Numbered from the stretch's first letter, positions 35,103 to 44,837 are shown. The stretch is DNA of 64,000 bases from Devriesea agamarum (GCF_900070355.1 NZ_LN849456.1:496001-560000), one strand, 5' to 3'. The notes: generated by a model not told the origin, from the letters alone. Made by a program: numbers and translations.

Positions 35103-35729
35103 TCAGCGAGCGTAGTACTCAACGACCAGCGCAACTTCACAGGTCACGGGGACCTCGGAGCGCTTGGGACGGTTCACCAGCTCAGCCTTGAGCTCATCGA
35201 GCTCAACGCGCAGGTACGACGGAAGGGTCGGGAGAACGTCGCGATGCGCACCGGAGGCGGCGATCTGGAACGGCTCCATGGCCTGGCTCTTCGGCTTGAT
35301 CTGGATCGTCTGACCCGGCTTTACGCGGAACGAGGGACGGTCCACGAGCTTGCCGTCCACCAGCACGTGGCGGTGGGTGACGGCCTGACGCGCCTGGAGC
35401 ATGGTGCGCGCAAATCCGGCACGCATCACGAGCGAGTCCAAACGCATTTCCAGCAGCTCGACCAGGCTCTCACCGGTCAGGCCAGCTTCCTTACGGGCAT
35501 CCAGGTAGGCGCGGTGAAGCTGCTTCTCACGCAGGGCGTACTGCGCACGCAGACGCTGCTTCTCACGCAGACGGATGGCGTAGTCAGACTCGGTACGACG
35601 ACGAGCACGGCCATGCTCACCTGGCGGGTAAGGCCGCTTCTCGAAGTACTTTACAGACTTCGGGGTCAGCGCCAGGCCGAGTGCACGGGAAAGACGCGCC
35701 TGACGACGCGCACGGGTGACGTTGGTCAC
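35103..35729 (-). CDS. rpsD: 30S ribosomal protein S4
   Basis: A 208-residue protein that binds 16S rRNA early in small-subunit assembly. The motif FEKRPYPPGEHGRARRRTESDYAIRLREKQRLR is typical. The S4 domain (LEMRLDSLVMRAGFARTMLQARQAVTHRHVLVDG) follows. The N-terminal region lacks the four zinc cysteines, so it is the C-minus form. The start is GTG with AGAGG 8 bases upstream. Standing alone, away from the alpha operon and next to alaS, is usual in Micrococcales. A 7-base inverted repeat (TGAATCC, 35753-35759/35774-35780) lies in the leader. Confidence 0.97.
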   Translation of the reverse strand: MTNVTRARRQARLSRALGLALTPKSVKYFEKRPYPPGEHGRARRRTESDYAIRLREKQRLRAQYALREKQLHRAYLDARKEAGLTGESLVELLEMRLDSLVMRAGFARTMLQARQAVTHRHVLVDGKLVDRPSFRVKPGQTIQIKPKSQAMEPFQIAASGAHRDVLPTLPSYLRVELDELKAELVNRPKRSEVPVTCEVALVVEYYAR

Positions 35730-35752
35730 GAATAACCTCTTTTTCGACAGTG

Positions 35753-35780
35753 TGAATCCTATAAGGCAGCCGCGGATTCA
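35753..35780 (-). promoter_or_regulatory. Inverted repeat in the rpsD leader
   Basis: TGAATCC (35753-35759) and GGATTCA (35774-35780) can form a 7-base stem with a 14-base loop about 25 bases before the rpsD start. It also overlaps a possible promoter (TTGAAT ... TAGGAT). It may serve promoter recognition or translational control. No gene is seen in 35730-35953. Confidence 0.35.
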
Positions 35781-35953
35781 ACAGCCAAGAATAGCCGCCA
35801 CGTAACCGGGCCTCAACTGGGCGAAGGGGCGCGGCCCAGAAAACTCGTGTGCAATCAGTCACCACGGCGCACAATGTCCATGATCGGGCGGGAGATCACG
35901 AGGTGCTCATAGCTACTACTGGTCATTGTCGCGGCGCAGTATTCACGACCCTG

Positions 35954-37345
35954 CTATGTAGAACTGCCCGGTCCTCGAACAATTTTCCGCAGCGCGGGGA
36001 GCCTGCGGGAAATATCCCTTTCCTTCCCACGATCACTGGGCTGGTAATAGTCGACCCCGACAAGATCATCTGGGGGATATTGCTGAGTGGCAATGGCATG
36101 CGGGCAATCGTGAGCGTAGCGGTAATCCTTGCCGTGGCCGAGATCTTTTGCCCCGCGGTAATGGGCATCGCGCAAGGCAGGCGGCACCGGTCCGCCGCGC
36201 CCTGCCCGAACATCCGACACAGCGCGTTCCAAAGCCATATAGGCGGCATTAGATTTGGGGGCGGTCGCAATGTGCACAACTGCTTGAGCCAAGGTGATCC
36301 GAGCTTCCGGCATCCCTAGGAACTGGACGGCATGGGCCGCAGCCACAGCCGTTTGCAGCGCTGAGGGGTCCGCCATCGACACCTCTTCACTCGCCGCGAT
36401 CAAGATCCGTCTGGCAATAAACCGCGGATCCTCCCCCGCCTCAATCATGCGGGCCAGATAGTGCAGGGCAGCATCCACGTCGCTGCCTCGCATTGATTTA
36501 ATAAAAGCGCTCACCACGTCGTAATGCTGATCGCCATCTCGGTCGTAACGCAGAGCAGCACGATTAATCGCTTGCGCAAGTGTGTCGGTGTCGATCCGAC
36601 GATCACCCCGATCGATAGCTGCTCCAGCTGCCACTTCCAGCGACGTCAAAATCTTTCGGGCATCTCCTGAGCCGAGCCTCAACAGCTCCTCTCGGGCGTC
36701 ATCGGTCAGCTCAACCTCCCCAGCAAGACCCCGTTCATCGGACAACGCTCGATCAACGAGAGTCGTGAGGTCCTCCACGCTGAGGGATTCCAGCGTGAGC
36801 AGAATCGAGCGGGAGAGCAGAGGAGAAATCACAGAAAAATGCGGGTTTTCGGTGGTGGCCGCAATCAGGGTCACCCACCGGTTCTCCACGCTGGGGAGAA
36901 GTGCATCCTGCTGAGATTTGGAAAAGCGATGGACCTCATCAACAAATAACACGGTCTCTCGCCCGGTGGTGCGCAGGCGTGAACGCGCTGAATCCACCAC
37001 GTCGCGAACTTCTTTCACCCCGGCTAGAACAGCCGATAGCTCCACGAACTCGCGGTCGCTAGACCGGGCGATCACGTACGCCAACGTCGTCTTGCCCGTT
37101 CCCGGCGGCCCCCACAAAATTACCGACGAGGGAACAGTCCGGCCATCAACCTCACCGGACGTTACCAGTCGCCGCAACGGCGAGGCCGGGGCGAGAGCCG
37201 CCCGTTGACCAACCACTTCCTCCAGGCTGCGAGGTCGCATCCGCACAGCCAGCGGGGGCCGGTGCGCCGTCGAATCCGCAAGGGTATGCACACCGGATGG
37301 CAGGCTGGCGTCCCGATCGGCTGCGGTGAAGAGGTCCTCGTCCAC
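35954..37345 (-). CDS. rarA: Replication-associated recombination protein A
   Basis: A 463-residue AAA+ clamp-loader relative (MgsA/RarA). Walker A is ILWGPPGTGKTTLAYVIA, Walker B VLFVDEVHRFSKSQQD, sensor 1 ATTENPHFSVISPLLSR. The C-terminal oligomerisation region includes ARMIEAGEDPRFIARRILIAASEEV and KSNAAYMALERAVSDV. It acts at stalled replication forks. The start is GTG at 37345, 4 bases after the pyrD stop is read from the upstream gene. A TAGCCT box within the end of pyrD lies 6 bases before the start and no clear RBS exists, so a separate leaderless message is possible. Confidence 0.94.
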   Translation of the reverse strand: MDEDLFTAADRDASLPSGVHTLADSTAHRPPLAVRMRPRSLEEVVGQRAALAPASPLRRLVTSGEVDGRTVPSSVILWGPPGTGKTTLAYVIARSSDREFVELSAVLAGVKEVRDVVDSARSRLRTTGRETVLFVDEVHRFSKSQQDALLPSVENRWVTLIAATTENPHFSVISPLLSRSILLTLESLSVEDLTTLVDRALSDERGLAGEVELTDDAREELLRLGSGDARKILTSLEVAAGAAIDRGDRRIDTDTLAQAINRAALRYDRDGDQHYDVVSAFIKSMRGSDVDAALHYLARMIEAGEDPRFIARRILIAASEEVSMADPSALQTAVAAAHAVQFLGMPEARITLAQAVVHIATAPKSNAAYMALERAVSDVRAGRGGPVPPALRDAHYRGAKDLGHGKDYRYAHDCPHAIATQQYPPDDLVGVDYYQPSDRGKERDISRRLPALRKIVRGPGSST

Positions 37346-37349
37346 GCTG

Positions 37350-38489
37350 TCAGGCTACTGCGCGCGCAAGCGCCCGGGCGATCCGACCAGGCCACGACGG
37401 ACCCTCGTAAATCAATCCGGTGTATCCCTGAACCAGATCAGCCCCCGCCTCTAGACGTTTTGTGACCTGCTCAGGAGTTTCAACCCCTCCTACGCTGATC
37501 AGAGTGAGGTCCTGCCCAACATGATTGCGCAGCATGGTCAGCAGGTGCTCCGACCGTGAGGCAAGCACCGGACCCGATAAACCACCCGCACCAATCTCTT
37601 CAATCCGATGGCGTTCCTCAAGCAGGGACCGCGGACGAGAAATGGTGGTGTTGGCCGCGATTACCCCGGCTAAGCCGAGTTCGCGTGCGAGATCAGCGAT
37701 CTCCAACACATCTCGGTCATGTAAGTCCGGAGCAATTTTCACGAACACCGGAACATCGCGGCCGGAGGGACCCACCCCACGTGCCTGTTCCATCACCGCG
37801 AGCAAAATCTCACGCAACTGGTCAATAGCTTGGAGCTCGCGCAAACCTGGGGTGTTCGGTGAGGACACATTGACAGCGAGATAAGACGCATACGGGGCGA
37901 GCAGACGCGCACTGGTTGCGTAGTCTTCGGCGGCGCGATCCAGCGCAGTCACCTTCGACTTGCCGATATTGACTCCGACCACAGCCTCACGACCGCGTGG
38001 ACTGCGCCGAAGCTCCGCCAAGCGCTTGGCGACAACCCGAGCTCCGTCATTGTTAAAACCCATCCGGTTAATCAGTGCGCGGTCTCCAACCAGACGAAAT
38101 GCGCGCGGCTTCGGATTGCCTGGCTGAGGTTGTGCGGTGATCGTCCCTACTTCTACATGTCCAAAACCGATCGCCATCAGAGCTGGGATGACCTGAGCAT
38201 CCTTATCAAACCCTGCACCGAGTCCAAATCGAGATTGCACGGTCATGCCCGCGACTTTCACTGATGGCGGAACTGGTCCCCGTCCAAAGATGCTTCGTAA
38301 AACTGCTAGTCCTCCGGGAATGCACTGCACGAGGCGCAGCGCATCAACCGTGAGGTGGTGTGCACGTTCAGGGTCGATCTTGGTGATGGCAACGCGAAAT
38401 AGCCACGGGTAGAAGGCCGAGGCACGCGATGTGGAACCTGAGGTGCCGGATGGGTTGTGGGACATGTCGCGGGAAGGGGTGCGGGACAT
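37350..38489 (-). CDS. pyrD: Dihydroorotate dehydrogenase (quinone), class 2
   Basis: A 379-residue FMN enzyme that oxidises dihydroorotate in pyrimidine synthesis. Residues 25-60 form the membrane-associated helical N terminus (FYPWLFRVAITKIDPERAHHLTVDAL), the mark of class 2 enzymes. The FMN barrel has FGLGAGFDKDAQVIPAL, NRMGFNNDGA, the catalytic serine in NVSSPNTPGLRELQ, VFVKIAPDL and GVIAANTT. The first 24 residues are low-complexity. It overlaps the upstream membrane-protein gene by one base. rarA follows after 4 bases. Confidence 0.96.
   Translation of the reverse strand: MSRTPSRDMSHNPSGTSGSTSRASAFYPWLFRVAITKIDPERAHHLTVDALRLVQCIPGGLAVLRSIFGRGPVPPSVKVAGMTVQSRFGLGAGFDKDAQVIPALMAIGFGHVEVGTITAQPQPGNPKPRAFRLVGDRALINRMGFNNDGARVVAKRLAELRRSPRGREAVVGVNIGKSKVTALDRAAEDYATSARLLAPYASYLAVNVSSPNTPGLRELQAIDQLREILLAVMEQARGVGPSGRDVPVFVKIAPDLHDRDVLEIADLARELGLAGVIAANTTISRPRSLLEERHRIEEIGAGGLSGPVLASRSEHLLTMLRNHVGQDLTLISVGGVETPEQVTKRLEAGADLVQGYTGLIYEGPSWPGRIARALARAVA
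37352..37357 (-). promoter_or_regulatory. Possible internal -10 box of rarA
   Basis: TAGCCT overlaps the pyrD stop codon and lies 6 bases before the GTG of rarA, the same spacing as at other leaderless-type starts here. It may be chance. Confidence 0.3.
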
Positions 38490-38962
38490 TAAGAATCCTC
38501 AACGGTTGCGGTGGGGGCTTCGCTATGGCGAGGGTGGTTGCTGGCGTTTCGGCGGCTGAGGTAGACGATGGCGACGACAGGAAGTATCAGCGGAACAAAA
38601 CCGTAGCCGATGCCGTATAGGGACCAGACTGTGGCGTCGGGAAATAGGTCGGGATCCAGCAGCGTTAGCGTCCCCACCGTCACCACGCCAATCAGTTCGA
38701 TAATGCACACCAGCCGTGCTGCACGTGAGGGTCCTCGCCGACCTGCCAGTAGCACCGTTGCCGCGATATAGGTCAGGGCCGCCGCGAGAGATAACAGATA
38801 CGCCACGGGGGCCCGGTCAAAGTCCCTCAGCATTTGAACGGCGGATCGCGCACTGGCCGCAAGAGCGAACACTCCGTAGACCGAAATCAGTAAGGTGGCA
38901 AAGCCGCGGCCAGGCTGCCGCACAGAGGTCGCAGGAGTCAGATTGTCGCCCTCGGTCATCAT
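38489..38962 (-). CDS. Small four-helix membrane protein, unknown function
   Basis: A 157-residue protein with four hydrophobic segments (ATLLISVYGVFALAASA; VAYLLSLAAALTYIAATVLLA; LVCIIELIGVVTVGTLTLL; YGFVPLILPVVAIVYL) and a polar tail. Similar small membrane proteins beside pyrD are common in Micrococcales; no function is known. It overlaps its upstream neighbour and pyrD by one base each, so the three genes are probably co-translated. No catalytic residues can be named. Confidence 0.75.
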   Translation of the reverse strand: MMTEGDNLTPATSVRQPGRGFATLLISVYGVFALAASARSAVQMLRDFDRAPVAYLLSLAAALTYIAATVLLAGRRGPSRAARLVCIIELIGVVTVGTLTLLDPDLFPDATVWSLYGIGYGFVPLILPVVAIVYLSRRNASNHPRHSEAPTATVEDS

Positions 38963-39369
38963 CAGGAAAACCCTCCCGGCCAGATCTGAGGAAGTCTAAG
39001 TTCTAAAACAGCGAGCACCAGCGCCGCTACCCCAATGGATGCGCTTCCCCAGCGAGTCCTCTCGATGATTGACAGGTAGCCCGCCCCAAGCGGAAGCGCT
39101 AGACCCGTGAGTAAATAGCCGTACAGGGTGATCGGATCGGACATGGGTGTGCCCGTAGCATGCTGAACAGCCAGCACCGCACATTCTGCAAACCAAACCA
39201 ATTCCATCAGCGTCGCAGCCCCTAAAAGCACTAGGTCGCTGCGCAGGTTCTTCACGGTGTAGAGCACGGCAAGCGCCGCCGTTCCAAGACTAATCACCCA
39301 CACCGCGACGGTCAGAACGCTCGTCAGCACGGTATGAGTCCTCTCGGTTAAAGTAAGCCAGCGCGCCAT
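38962..39369 (-). CDS. Small membrane protein, unknown function
   Basis: A 135-residue protein with four hydrophobic segments (VLTSVLTVAVWVISLGTAALAVLYTV, LVLLGAATLMELVWFAECAVLAV, LYGYLLTGLALPLGAGYLSII, SIGVAALVLAVLELRL). No family function is known to me. The start is ATG 39369, chosen because GAGGAA lies 6 bases upstream; the frame is open 21 further codons. It is the first gene of the group leading to pyrD and is divergent from pepA, with 133 bases between. Confidence 0.72.
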   Translation of the reverse strand: MARWLTLTERTHTVLTSVLTVAVWVISLGTAALAVLYTVKNLRSDLVLLGAATLMELVWFAECAVLAVQHATGTPMSDPITLYGYLLTGLALPLGAGYLSIIERTRWGSASIGVAALVLAVLELRLPQIWPGGFS

Positions 39370-39490
39370 CACAATTCCTCGGCAGCGTATGGGCGCAGTG
39401 CGCTGCGCGATGCAGGCGGATATCAAGCACACCCTACCTAAAAGCCGGAGCGCTACACGGGGTATCCAGTCAGGTAGGCCAGGCCTCGCC

Positions 39491-39496
39491 TACGAT
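39491..39496 (+). promoter_or_regulatory. Putative -10 box of pepA (leaderless start)
   Basis: TACGAT fits TANNNT and lies 6 bases (AAGGGC) before the ATG at 39503. An AAGG is present but too close to act as a normal ribosome binding site. Confidence 0.5.
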
Positions 39497-39502
39497 AAGG
39501 GC

Positions 39503-40987
39503 ATGACTCAGCTCACCGTCACTACATCCTCTGTTGCCTCTGTCGCCACCGACGTGCTCATCCTTCCTGTGCTTACCGACCCCAAAGGCAAGACCGGAGG
39601 ACAGGTGCTTGGCCCCAAAGCAATCCAAGGGGCTGTGAAAGGTCTCGGCGTACGTGGCACGGCCGAAGAAATTCACCGGATTCCTAGCTACGGCATCGTC
39701 TCAGCGCCCGCCATTGTGCTGGTGGGTCTCGGCGCATCCGATGTGCACGATGTCAGTGAAGAAGACCTCCGCAGAGCGTTTGGAGCCGCAACCCGGTCCC
39801 TGAGTGGTTCCGGCTTCACCTCGGCAGCAGTCGCTGTTCCCGGTGGAACTCCGGAGCAGCATGTTGCCGCGGCTGAGGGTGCAGTCCTCGGTGCTTATGC
39901 GTTTACGGTCTACCGCAGCCAGGATGCGGACTCGCAGCAGCCCGTTGGCCGGATTGAGGTTGTGGCTCCGGCAAAGCGCGGCGCTAAAGCTCTCAAGTTG
40001 GAGATCGAACGCTCCGCCGTGCTCGCTGATGGAGTCCATCTAGTTCGCAACTTGGTCAACATTCCACCGAATCTGCTCTACCCGGAATCATTTGCCGAAC
40101 GTGCACGTCAAGAGGCCGGAAAGCTTCCCATTAAGGTGACCGTTCTGGATGAAAACGCTCTGAGCAAGGGCGGCTATGGCGGCATTTTGGGTGTTGGTCA
40201 GGGGTCATCGCGTCCCCCTCGCCTGGTTCGACTGGACTATTCGCCGCGTAAAGCGCAGCGCCACGTCGCCATTGTGGGCAAGGGCATCACGTTCGACACC
40301 GGTGGTATTTCCATTAAGCCCGCCGCGGGGATGGACGAGATGACCTCGGATATGGCCGGGGCCGCCACCGCCCTGGCGACGGTGGTCACCGCTGCCCGTC
40401 TGGCCCTGCCCGTGCATGTCACCGTCTATCTCGCAATTGCAGAGAACATGCCCGACGGCAATGCCCAGCGTCCCGGTGACGTCGTAACAATGCGCAATGG
40501 CAAGACTGTAGAGGTTCTCAACACCGATGCTGAAGGCCGCATGGTGATGGCCGACGCACTGTGCGATGCGGTGGCGGATGGTCCCGACCTCGTTCTCGAT
40601 ATCGCCACCCTCACCGGTGCCGCCGTGATCGCGCTCGGCAGCCGAACCGCAGCGGTGATGGGTACCCAGGATGGTCGGGACGCGGTCATGGCCGCCGCCA
40701 ACCTCAGTGGCGAACCGTTCTGGCCGCTGCCGTTCCCCTCCGAGCTGCGCTCTCAAATCAAGGGCCGGGTTGCCGATCTGTCGAACATCGGCAAGCGCCC
40801 CGGAGGCGCTCTCAGCGCCGGGGTGTTCCTGTCTGAATTTGTTGGCGATACGACCTGGGCGCATGTGGACATCGCCGGTCCGGCTTTCGGTGACGCACCC
40901 CACGGGTACACCCCCAAGGGGGCAACCGGATTCGCATTGCGGACCCTCATCGCACTCCTGGAAAACGCGGGCGCCGACGCTAAATGA
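39503..40987 (+). CDS. pepA: Leucyl aminopeptidase (M17)
   Basis: A 494-residue two-zinc aminopeptidase. The C-terminal catalytic part carries VGKGITFDTGGISIKP with the lysine and first aspartate, ENMPDGNAQRPGDVV, and the family signature NTDAEGRMVMADALC with the catalytic arginine. The N-terminal third is the regulatory macro-like domain. It trims N-terminal residues from peptides. ATG 39503 is preferred because homologues begin close to it, although the frame is open 38 codons further. A promoter-like TACGAT lies 6 bases upstream. It stands alone before lpdA. Confidence 0.95.
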   Translation: MTQLTVTTSSVASVATDVLILPVLTDPKGKTGGQVLGPKAIQGAVKGLGVRGTAEEIHRIPSYGIVSAPAIVLVGLGASDVHDVSEEDLRRAFGAATRSLSGSGFTSAAVAVPGGTPEQHVAAAEGAVLGAYAFTVYRSQDADSQQPVGRIEVVAPAKRGAKALKLEIERSAVLADGVHLVRNLVNIPPNLLYPESFAERARQEAGKLPIKVTVLDENALSKGGYGGILGVGQGSSRPPRLVRLDYSPRKAQRHVAIVGKGITFDTGGISIKPAAGMDEMTSDMAGAATALATVVTAARLALPVHVTVYLAIAENMPDGNAQRPGDVVTMRNGKTVEVLNTDAEGRMVMADALCDAVADGPDLVLDIATLTGAAVIALGSRTAAVMGTQDGRDAVMAAANLSGEPFWPLPFPSELRSQIKGRVADLSNIGKRPGGALSAGVFLSEFVGDTTWAHVDIAGPAFGDAPHGYTPKGATGFALRTLIALLENAGADAK

Positions 40988-41251
40988 CCTGGATCCGGGC
41001 TGGGATGCACTACTTGCGTTCCAGCCCGGCTCGGGCGTCTTGGGATGACGGCGCGTTCTCATTTCCGTCGCCATCATCTTCAGCCTTACCACAGGTAGAG
41101 TCCCGGGCTGCTTGTTGCGGACGTTAGGATGGGGTAAGTGGCCGAACCGCCTTACCGGCTTGCCGCGCCCGGTTTCCCTTCTGAACCGTCGTGTGCGCAC
41201 GCCCGGCGCCGGCCACAGCACGATTCGACGAATGCGCTAGGGAGCTCACAC

Positions 41252-42658
41252 GTGGCAGACACATCCACCGACCAGACGTACGACATCGTGATCCTGGGAG
41301 GCGGCAGCGGCGGCTATGCAGCGGCTCTGCGTGGCGCCCAGCTGGGAATGTCAGTCGCGCTAGTGGAAAAGGACAAGCTCGGCGGAACCTGCCTCCACCG
41401 TGGCTGCGTCCCGACCAAGGCGCTGCTGCACGTAGCTGAAGTTGCCGACTCCGCCCGCGAAGGTTCTTCCGTAGGCGTGAAGTCCTCCTTCGACGGCATT
41501 GATATGGACGGTGTAGCGGCATTTAAGAACGGCATTGTCGCCCGCCTGTTCAAGGGATTGCAGGGGCTCGTGAAGTCCCGAAAAGTTACCTATATCCAGG
41601 GAACTGGCCGCTTGAGCGGCAAAGACACCATCACGGTTGAAACCGATGAAGGCACCAAAGTTCTCAAAGGTAAGAACATTGTGCTTGCCTCTGGATCGTT
41701 TTCAAAGACTCTGCCTGGCCTCGAACTCGGCGGACGAATCATTGACTCCGAGGCAGCCTTGGCCCTTACCGAGGTTCCTAAAAACCCGATCATTCTCGGC
41801 GGTGGCGTGATTGGCGTTGAATTCGCCAGTGTATGGAAGTCATTCGGTGCTGAATCCGTGACCATTGTGGAAGGCCTCCCCCACCTGGCCCCCAACGAAG
41901 ACGAGGCCCTGTCCAAGGCCCTTGAACGCGCTTTTAAGAAGCGTGGCATTAAGTTCTCACTCGGCACCTTCTTTGACAAGGCAGAGCAAACCGATTCCGG
42001 TGTCAAAGTGACTCTGGTTGATGGCAGGACGTTTGAAGGTGACGTGTTGCTGGTCGCCGTCGGGCGCGGCCCCAACACTCAGGGCCTGGGCTACGAAGAA
42101 CAGGGCATCGCGATGGATCGCGGTTTCGTTCTGGCCGATAAGCAGACTCTTCAGACTAATATCCCCGGCATTTACGCGGTTGGCGACATTGTGCCCGGTC
42201 TGCAACTTGCGCACCGCGGATTCCAGCAGGGAATTTTCGTTGCCGAGCGCATCGCGGGTATGAACCCGGCCCCAATTGTGGAATCCAATATCCCGCGCGT
42301 CACCTACTGCGAACCGGAACTCGGTTCAGTTGGTCTCACCGAGAAGCAGGCGAAAGAATCTCTCGGCGAGGACAAGGTGGAAACCTACGAGTACAACCTC
42401 GGCGGCAACGGTAAATCCCAGATCCTCGAAACCACGGGCTTCATCAAGCTCGTGCGTGAAAAGGACGGTCCTGTCGTTGGCATCCACATGGTGGGTAAGC
42501 GACTGTCGGAGCAGATCGGTGAAGCTCAGCTCATCGTGAGCTGGGAAGCCTACCCCGAGGACGTCGCTTCCTTGATCCACGCCCACCCCACGCAGAACGA
42601 AGCGATGGGTGAGGCACACCTTGCGCTTGCCGGTAAGCCCCTGCACGCTCATTCCTGA
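41252..42658 (+). CDS. lpdA: Dihydrolipoyl dehydrogenase
   Basis: A 468-residue FAD enzyme that reoxidises dihydrolipoyl groups of 2-oxo acid dehydrogenase complexes. FAD motif [20 protein letters not shown], redox disulphide [19 protein letters not shown] motif [33 protein letters not shown] and the C-terminal active-site histidine in [14 protein letters not shown] are all present. The start is GTG 41252 with AGGGAG 7 bases upstream; the frame is open 38 codons further but without support. sucB follows after 29 bases, so this is the E3 of that complex. Confidence 0.96.
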   Translation: MADTSTDQTYDIVILGGGSGGYAAALRGAQLGMSVALVEKDKLGGTCLHRGCVPTKALLHVAEVADSAREGSSVGVKSSFDGIDMDGVAAFKNGIVARLFKGLQGLVKSRKVTYIQGTGRLSGKDTITVETDEGTKVLKGKNIVLASGSFSKTLPGLELGGRIIDSEAALALTEVPKNPIILGGGVIGVEFASVWKSFGAESVTIVEGLPHLAPNEDEALSKALERAFKKRGIKFSLGTFFDKAEQTDSGVKVTLVDGRTFEGDVLLVAVGRGPNTQGLGYEEQGIAMDRGFVLADKQTLQTNIPGIYAVGDIVPGLQLAHRGFQQGIFVAERIAGMNPAPIVESNIPRVTYCEPELGSVGLTEKQAKESLGEDKVETYEYNLGGNGKSQILETTGFIKLVREKDGPVVGIHMVGKRLSEQIGEAQLIVSWEAYPEDVASLIHAHPTQNEAMGEAHLALAGKPLHAHS

Positions 42659-42687
42659 CCTCGGCTGTAAACGAAGGAGACCATCTC

Positions 42688-44445
42688 ATGTCCGAATCTG
42701 TGAAGATGCCGGCACTCGGCGAATCCGTGACCGAGGGCACCGTGACCCGCTGGCTCAAGGAAGTTGGCGACACGGTCGAGGTTGACGAACCGCTGCTGGA
42801 AGTCTCGACCGACAAGGTCGACACCGAAATCCCCTCCCCGGTCGCAGGAACGCTTCAGAAGATCCTCGTCCAGGAAGACGAAGACGCTGAGGTCGGCGCT
42901 GAACTCGCCATTATTGGCGAGGGTGCGGCACCAGCCGATAGTCCTGCCGATGCGCCCGCGCAGCCTGCTAAGGAGTCCGCTCCTGCCGCTGAAACCCCCG
43001 CTGCTCAGGCTGATAACGCCCAGACCCCGGCTGCTGCTGCGCCTAGCGATGGTTCGGCTGGCGGTTCCGGCCAGGACGTCACTATGCCGGCACTCGGCGA
43101 ATCCGTGACCGAGGGCACCGTGACCCGCTGGCTCAAGGAAGTTGGCGACACTGTCGAGGTTGACGAACCGCTGCTGGAAGTCTCGACCGACAAGGTCGAC
43201 ACCGAAATCCCCTCCCCGGTCGCAGGAACGCTGCTGAAGATCGTGGTGGAGGAAGACACTGAGGCCGAGGTGGGCTCCGTGCTCGCTGTCATCGGGGATG
43301 CTTCGCAGGTCGCCTCAGCCCCCGCCGAGCCCGCTCCGGCTGCATCCGCTGCAGCTGAGCCTGCGCCGTCCGCTCCGGCTGAAACTCCGCAGCCAGCACC
43401 CCAGACTCCGCAGGCCCCAGCTCAGCTCGAGGCTCCCGCAGCGCCTGCTGCTCCGGCTCCGAAGGCCGCTGAGGCAGTGTCCGGTTCATCCTCGGATGCG
43501 CCCGGCTATGTCACCCCCCTCGTGCGCAAGCTGGCCTCCAGCGCAGGCATCGACCTGGCATCTGTGAAGGGCACCGGCATTGGCGGCCGCATTCGCAAGC
43601 AAGATGTGCAAGCGGCCATCGACGAGAAGGAGGCCCAGAAGGCCGCCGCCTCGGCATCCGCCGCGACCTCGGCACCCGCCGATACCGGATCGTCCCCGGC
43701 GAAAGCACCGGCTATTGCCGAGGTGTCGCCGCTACGCGGAACCGAAGAAAAGATGTCCCGTCTGCGCAAGATCGTGGCGTCGCGCATGGTTGAGTCCCTG
43801 CAGACCCAGGCGCAGCTGACCACTGCGGTCGAGGTCGATATGACCAGGATCGCAAATCTGCGGGCGAAGGCGAAAGATGCGTTCGCTGCCCGTGAAGGCG
43901 CCAAACTCACCTTCCTGCCGTTCATCATGCAGGCCACGGTGGAGGCGCTGAAGGCTCACCCGAAGCTGAACGCTGAAATCTCCGGAGACATGGTCAAGTA
44001 CCACGGTTCGGAGAACATTGGCATGGCTGCGGATACTGAGCGTGGCCTGGTGGTTCCCGTCATCAAGAATGCGGGCGATCTGAACCTCGCGGGATTGGCC
44101 CGTCAGATTGGTGAGCTGGGCGGCAAGGCGAAGGCTAATAAGCTCGGCCCGGACGACCTGCAGGGTGCAACCTTCACGATTACCAACACCGGTTCCGGCG
44201 GCGCGCTGTGGGATACCCCGATTGTTCCGAACCCCCAGGTCGGCATCCTCGGCTGCGGCACCATCGTCAAGCGCCCCGCGGTCATCAAGACTGAGGAAGG
44301 CGAAGTCATCGCGATTCGCTCGATGATGTACCTCTTCTTGTCGTATGACCATCGCCTGGTTGACGGTGGCGACGCGGCGCGCTTCTTGACCACTGTCAAG
44401 CGCCGCTTGGAAGAAGGACGTTTCGAGGGAGAGCTCGGCCTGTAA
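42688..44445 (+). CDS. sucB: 2-oxo acid dehydrogenase E2 (dihydrolipoyl succinyl-/acetyltransferase)
   Basis: A 585-residue E2. Two lipoyl domains (about 3-78 and 129-205), with the modified lysines Lys43 and Lys169 both in STDKVDTE, are joined by Ala/Pro-rich linkers. A subunit-binding domain follows ([20 protein letters not shown]), then the catalytic domain ending [16 protein letters not shown] with His555. This is the SucB/actinobacterial AceF type, which may serve both the pyruvate and oxoglutarate complexes. AAGGAG lies before the ATG. The two lipoyl domains are nearly identical at DNA level. lipB and lipA downstream attach its lipoyl groups. Confidence 0.95.
   Translation: MSESVKMPALGESVTEGTVTRWLKEVGDTVEVDEPLLEVSTDKVDTEIPSPVAGTLQKILVQEDEDAEVGAELAIIGEGAAPADSPADAPAQPAKESAPAAETPAAQADNAQTPAAAAPSDGSAGGSGQDVTMPALGESVTEGTVTRWLKEVGDTVEVDEPLLEVSTDKVDTEIPSPVAGTLLKIVVEEDTEAEVGSVLAVIGDASQVASAPAEPAPAASAAAEPAPSAPAETPQPAPQTPQAPAQLEAPAAPAAPAPKAAEAVSGSSSDAPGYVTPLVRKLASSAGIDLASVKGTGIGGRIRKQDVQAAIDEKEAQKAAASASAATSAPADTGSSPAKAPAIAEVSPLRGTEEKMSRLRKIVASRMVESLQTQAQLTTAVEVDMTRIANLRAKAKDAFAAREGAKLTFLPFIMQATVEALKAHPKLNAEISGDMVKYHGSENIGMAADTERGLVVPVIKNAGDLNLAGLARQIGELGGKAKANKLGPDDLQGATFTITNTGSGGALWDTPIVPNPQVGILGCGTIVKRPAVIKTEEGEVIAIRSMMYLFLSYDHRLVDGGDAARFLTTVKRRLEEGRFEGELGL
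42706..42854 (+). repeat. Lipoyl-domain DNA repeat, copy 1
   Basis: A 149-base segment encoding the first lipoyl domain core. It matches 43084-43232 at 148 of 149 positions by eye. Confidence 0.93.
43084..43232 (+). repeat. Lipoyl-domain DNA repeat, copy 2
   Basis: The second copy of the 149-base segment. The single difference from copy 1 is a synonymous third-position change (ACG to ACT). The linker sequence between the copies is not repeated. Confidence 0.93.
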
Positions 44446-44508
44446 ACTCGCTGTCACCACACCTCTAGTAGGTGTTGCTAGTGACAGTAGGTATTGCTCG
44501 TGACATCG

Positions 44509-44550
44509 ACGGGCCCGGCAAGTGCATCGCGTGCTGCCGGGCCCGTTTCT
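44509..44550 (+). terminator. Terminator after sucB
   Basis: ACGGGCCCGGCA (44509-44520) pairs with TGCCGGGCCCGT (44535-44546), a perfect 12-base stem with a 14-base loop, followed by TTCTGCTC. It ends the lpdA-sucB transcript. Confidence 0.85.
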
Positions 44551-44825
44551 GCTCGAACCGAGCGCTTCAGCACTCCCGAATGGGCAGCGGATACCCGGGG
44601 TTGGTGACCTGAATAGAGCCAGCGCAGGGCGTCTAGAGTCCGGTCGCGTATATCGAGCCTTGATGCTGCGTATCCGGGTACAGGAATGGACTCTTGGCAC
44701 ATGGTGTGCCCGGTCGGAACGTCGTGCCAGGTCACAGGAATCGAGGCTAGGTATACCCATAGTGTCCGGTCCCACAGGTGCGCGGACTCACCCTGTCAGC
44801 TGTTATGTCAACGGCACAGCAGTTC

Positions 44826-44831
44826 TACGAT
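44826..44831 (+). promoter_or_regulatory. Putative -10 box of lipB (leaderless start)
   Basis: TACGAT lies 6 bases (GGAACC) before the lipB ATG at 44838, identical in hexamer and spacing to the pepA arrangement. A weak -35 (TTATGT) is 17 bases upstream of it. Confidence 0.5.
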
Positions 44832-44837
44832 GGAACC

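Larger units (their letters stand above)
44446..44837 (+). other. Gene-free region between sucB and lipB
   Basis: It contains a strong terminator (44509-44550) and, at its right end, a promoter for lipB. The stretch 44551-44800 shows no credible gene; an 8-base inverted repeat (GTGACCTG near 44604, CAGGTCAC near 44728) is the only other structure noticed. I see no known riboswitch. Confidence 0.65.

Noticed and set aside
40205-41221. A 338-codon minus-strand frame
   Set aside because: It is antisense to pepA and lacks recognisable domains or an RBS.
43732-44775. A 347-codon open frame on the minus strand
   Set aside because: It is antisense to the catalytic domain of sucB, which has full family motifs. 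Long antisense frames are expected in GC-rich coding DNA.
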